Origin: an uncultured Anaerolineae bacterium
Lineage (GTDB): Bacteria; Chloroflexota; Anaerolineae; CG2-30-64-16
Assembly (NCBI GenBank): GCA_937124585.1
Contig: CAKZKT010000147.1
Span: forward strand, 1-64,000
Direction: 5' to 3'
Length of the DNA stretch: 64,000 bases
Shown piece by piece: positions 62,574 to 64,000 of the stretch (position 1 is the first letter of the stretch; each line of letters begins with the position of its first letter). The translations under genes and the position numbers were made by a program. The notes beneath the pieces are model-generated. The model had not been told where the DNA came from. It saw nothing but the letters and a program-made list of their open reading frames with translations, and did not search any database.

Positions 62574-63599
62574 ATGAGTGTGAGCATCCGCGATGTTGCA
62601 CAACGTGCCGGGGTTTCGATCAGTACGGCCTCGCGCGCGCTGAACAACAAGCCCGATGTGAACAAAGAAGTCCGACAGCGTGTCCTGGCCGCGGCGCGCG
62701 AACTCAATTATGCGGCAAACGTTCATGCGCGCGTGCTGGGTGGCGGTCGCAGTCGAGCCCTGGGCCTGGTGATCGTGAACAGCGCCGATTTCTTCTTCAC
62801 GAACATCGTGCGCGGCGTCTCCGACACCGCCACGGCGCACGGTTACAGCATCATGGTGTGGAACACAGACGAGACTGTAGAAGGGGAACTGTGGGCCCAT
62901 CAGATGCTGCGGCAACGCCAGGTAGATGGCGCCCTGATCGGATCGGTACAGAGCGGCATGGTGCCCCTGGAGCGACTGATAGCCGAAGGCTTGCCCATCG
63001 TCCTGCTCAATCGTCGGCTCTCCGGTCTCGCGGCCGATCACGTGCTGTCTGACTATCGCTGCGGTGCGTATGATGCCACTCGCTATCTGATCGAACTGGG
63101 ACATCGGCGCATTGCCCACCTGACCTGGCATGATGATCGCTACAGTGTTCAGGAACGCCTGGCAGGCTACCTGGATGCATTGCGGGATGCCGGCATTGAG
63201 CCCCCACCCGATTTCATCATTCGCTGCGCTGTCGGCATGGAAGGCGCCTACCGGGGCATCCTGAATCGTCTGCCCGAACTGCGCCCCAAGCCGACGGCAC
63301 TTTTCGTCTACAATGACTATTCCACCATCGGCGTCCTCAAAGCGTTCCATGAACTCGACGTGCGCGTCCCTGATGACATCTCTCTGATGGGCTACGACGA
63401 TATGGAATTCAGCCGGTTCTTGATCCCATCGTTGACCACCATGGCGCAGAACCCCTACGAGATCGGCCGGCAGGGTACCGAACTGTTGATCGAGCGCTTG
63501 CGTGATCGGGATGCGCCCTGGACGCCCCGTCAGATCGTCTTGAGGCCCGAGCTACGCGTGCGGGCCTCTACAACGCCGCCGGGGAGCGATGATGAGTGA
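62574..63599 (+). CDS. LacI-family transcriptional regulator
   Basis: The 341-residue repressor starts SVSIRDVAQRAGVSISTASRAL with the hinge ELNYAANVHARVLGG. The sensor domain shows LGLVIVNSADFFFTNIVRGVSD, VLLNRRLSGLAADHVLSD, IAHLTWHDDRYSVQERLAGY and DDISLMGYDDMEFSRFLIP. It is distinct from the LacI protein at 29124. The last codons overlap the start of the next gene (ATG at 63592), so that gene is part of its operon. It probably controls the divergent MlrC-GH42 genes or genes beyond the window. Confidence 0.93.
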   Translation: MSVSIRDVAQRAGVSISTASRALNNKPDVNKEVRQRVLAAARELNYAANVHARVLGGGRSRALGLVIVNSADFFFTNIVRGVSDTATAHGYSIMVWNTDETVEGELWAHQMLRQRQVDGALIGSVQSGMVPLERLIAEGLPIVLLNRRLSGLAADHVLSDYRCGAYDATRYLIELGHRRIAHLTWHDDRYSVQERLAGYLDALRDAGIEPPPDFIIRCAVGMEGAYRGILNRLPELRPKPTALFVYNDYSTIGVLKAFHELDVRVPDDISLMGYDDMEFSRFLIPSLTTMAQNPYEIGRQGTELLIERLRDRDAPWTPRQIVLRPELRVRASTTPPGSDDE

Positions 63600-64000
63600 A
63601 ATCCCATCCCGGCCGGCTTTCACGAGCGTCTCGCTCTACAATGATCCGAGCGGCCTGCTCTCTTTCTGGTATGCCTCGGAGTGGCACCTCTATGCTGCGC
63701 CGACTACGCTCCCGGCGATCACCCTGACGCCCGACCCGACCGACCCTCAGACCCATCTCGCGATCACCGTGCGCGATCTGGGCGCGCCACTGGCCGTTCG
63801 GGAACGGCCTGCGATCGTTGCGGGCATTCGCGAAGGGTTAGCGCAACTGGATGGATGCGTAGTTGAGTCTTTCGCTGAACTGGCCGAGGAAGGCCGTTGG
63901 GGGATCGAGTGGCGCTGTACCTTCGTGGAAGCCGGTCAACGCTTTCGTCGTCGCGGCCGCATCTTTTTCAGCGACCGCTATCAGTATGCCGTGGCCCTGC
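63592..64000 (+). CDS. Unknown protein, truncated by the window end
   Basis: An open frame continues to the last base (136 codons seen). It overlaps the lacI stop, with ATG at 63592 or 63589. It starts MSEIPSRPAFTSVSLYNDP, has SFWYASEWHLYAAP, HLAITVRDLG and IEWRCTFVEAGQRFRRRGRIFFSDRYQYAVAL. The alternation of YPSDW-like and beta-rich stretches vaguely recalls PsbP/DUF1795-type proteins, but no family can be assigned. No signal peptide is seen. The C terminus lies outside the window. Confidence 0.6.
   Translation, partial: MSEIPSRPAFTSVSLYNDPSGLLSFWYASEWHLYAAPTTLPAITLTPDPTDPQTHLAITVRDLGAPLAVRERPAIVAGIREGLAQLDGCVVESFAELAEEGRWGIEWRCTFVEAGQRFRRRGRIFFSDRYQYAVAL

Overview
The window is high-GC DNA packed with carbohydrate, acid and C1-type metabolism genes. 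The organism is most likely a heterotrophic member of the Chloroflexota (Anaerolineae/Caldilineae-like). That is an inference from lipoprotein solute-binding proteins with low-complexity Pro/Thr/Ala linkers, ABC importers without local ATPases, single-chain CydDC, and many dispersed palindromic repeats. Promoters are clear sigma70 type (TTGACA, 16-18 nt spacing, TATAAT-like). No rRNA, tRNA, CRISPR, insertion sequence or prophage genes were seen.

Layout. (1) 1-8160, plus strand: a fused PhoH/solute-binding-protein reading frame at the very start, a single-chain MalF-MalG sugar permease, a glucarate-dehydratase-like enolase-superfamily enzyme, an NMT1/SsuABC-type importer, and a lactonase. (2) 22983 down to 8206, minus strand: a ~15-kb run that starts with an oligopeptide-type binding protein and two permeases. 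It continues with a class III aminotransferase, Gfo/Idh oxidoreductase, class I aldolase, amidohydrolase, FGGY kinase, NagB-like protein, SDR, aldo/keto reductase, UroD-like protein and HpcH/HpaI aldolase. It reads as one uncharacterised catabolic pathway. (3) 23310-27549: a divergent sialidase-like, UroD-like and amidohydrolase operon, then a DeoR regulator. (4) 27812-38541: a Tat-lipoprotein dienelactone hydrolase, a LacI regulator with two operators, and an operon of amidohydrolase-DUF1858 fusion, ECF transporter (S, fused A-A', T), a MeTr-like pterin-binding protein and a GH31 alpha-xylosidase. (5) 43891 down to 38516: tartrate-dehydrogenase-like enzyme, a small unknown protein and glycolate oxidase GlcDEF. 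(6) 43991-50849: Rrf2 regulator with a palindromic operator, cytochrome bd oxidase CydAB and single-chain CydDC. (7) 62287 down to 51055: tungsten-type aldehyde:ferredoxin oxidoreductase with a MoaD-like partner, a CREST-like membrane protein, a second sugar/acid cluster (enolase superfamily, AKR, APH kinase, cytidylate-kinase-like, DUF1349), GH42 beta-galactosidase and MlrC peptidase. (8) 62487-64000: a LacI regulator with its operator and a truncated unknown gene.

Best candidates for something undescribed: the ECF transporter operon that couples an amidohydrolase-DUF1858 fusion to a MeTr-like protein; the minus-strand pathway with a NagB homologue lacking its usual Asp in the (D)GH motif; a membrane protein with the CREST metal-ligand pattern beside the AOR genes; a 73-nt palindromic repeat in three copies with a compensatory arm change; and a three-way-junction-like structure between binding protein and permease. 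The in-frame PhoH/binding-protein junction at base ~135 should first be tested as an assembly artefact.
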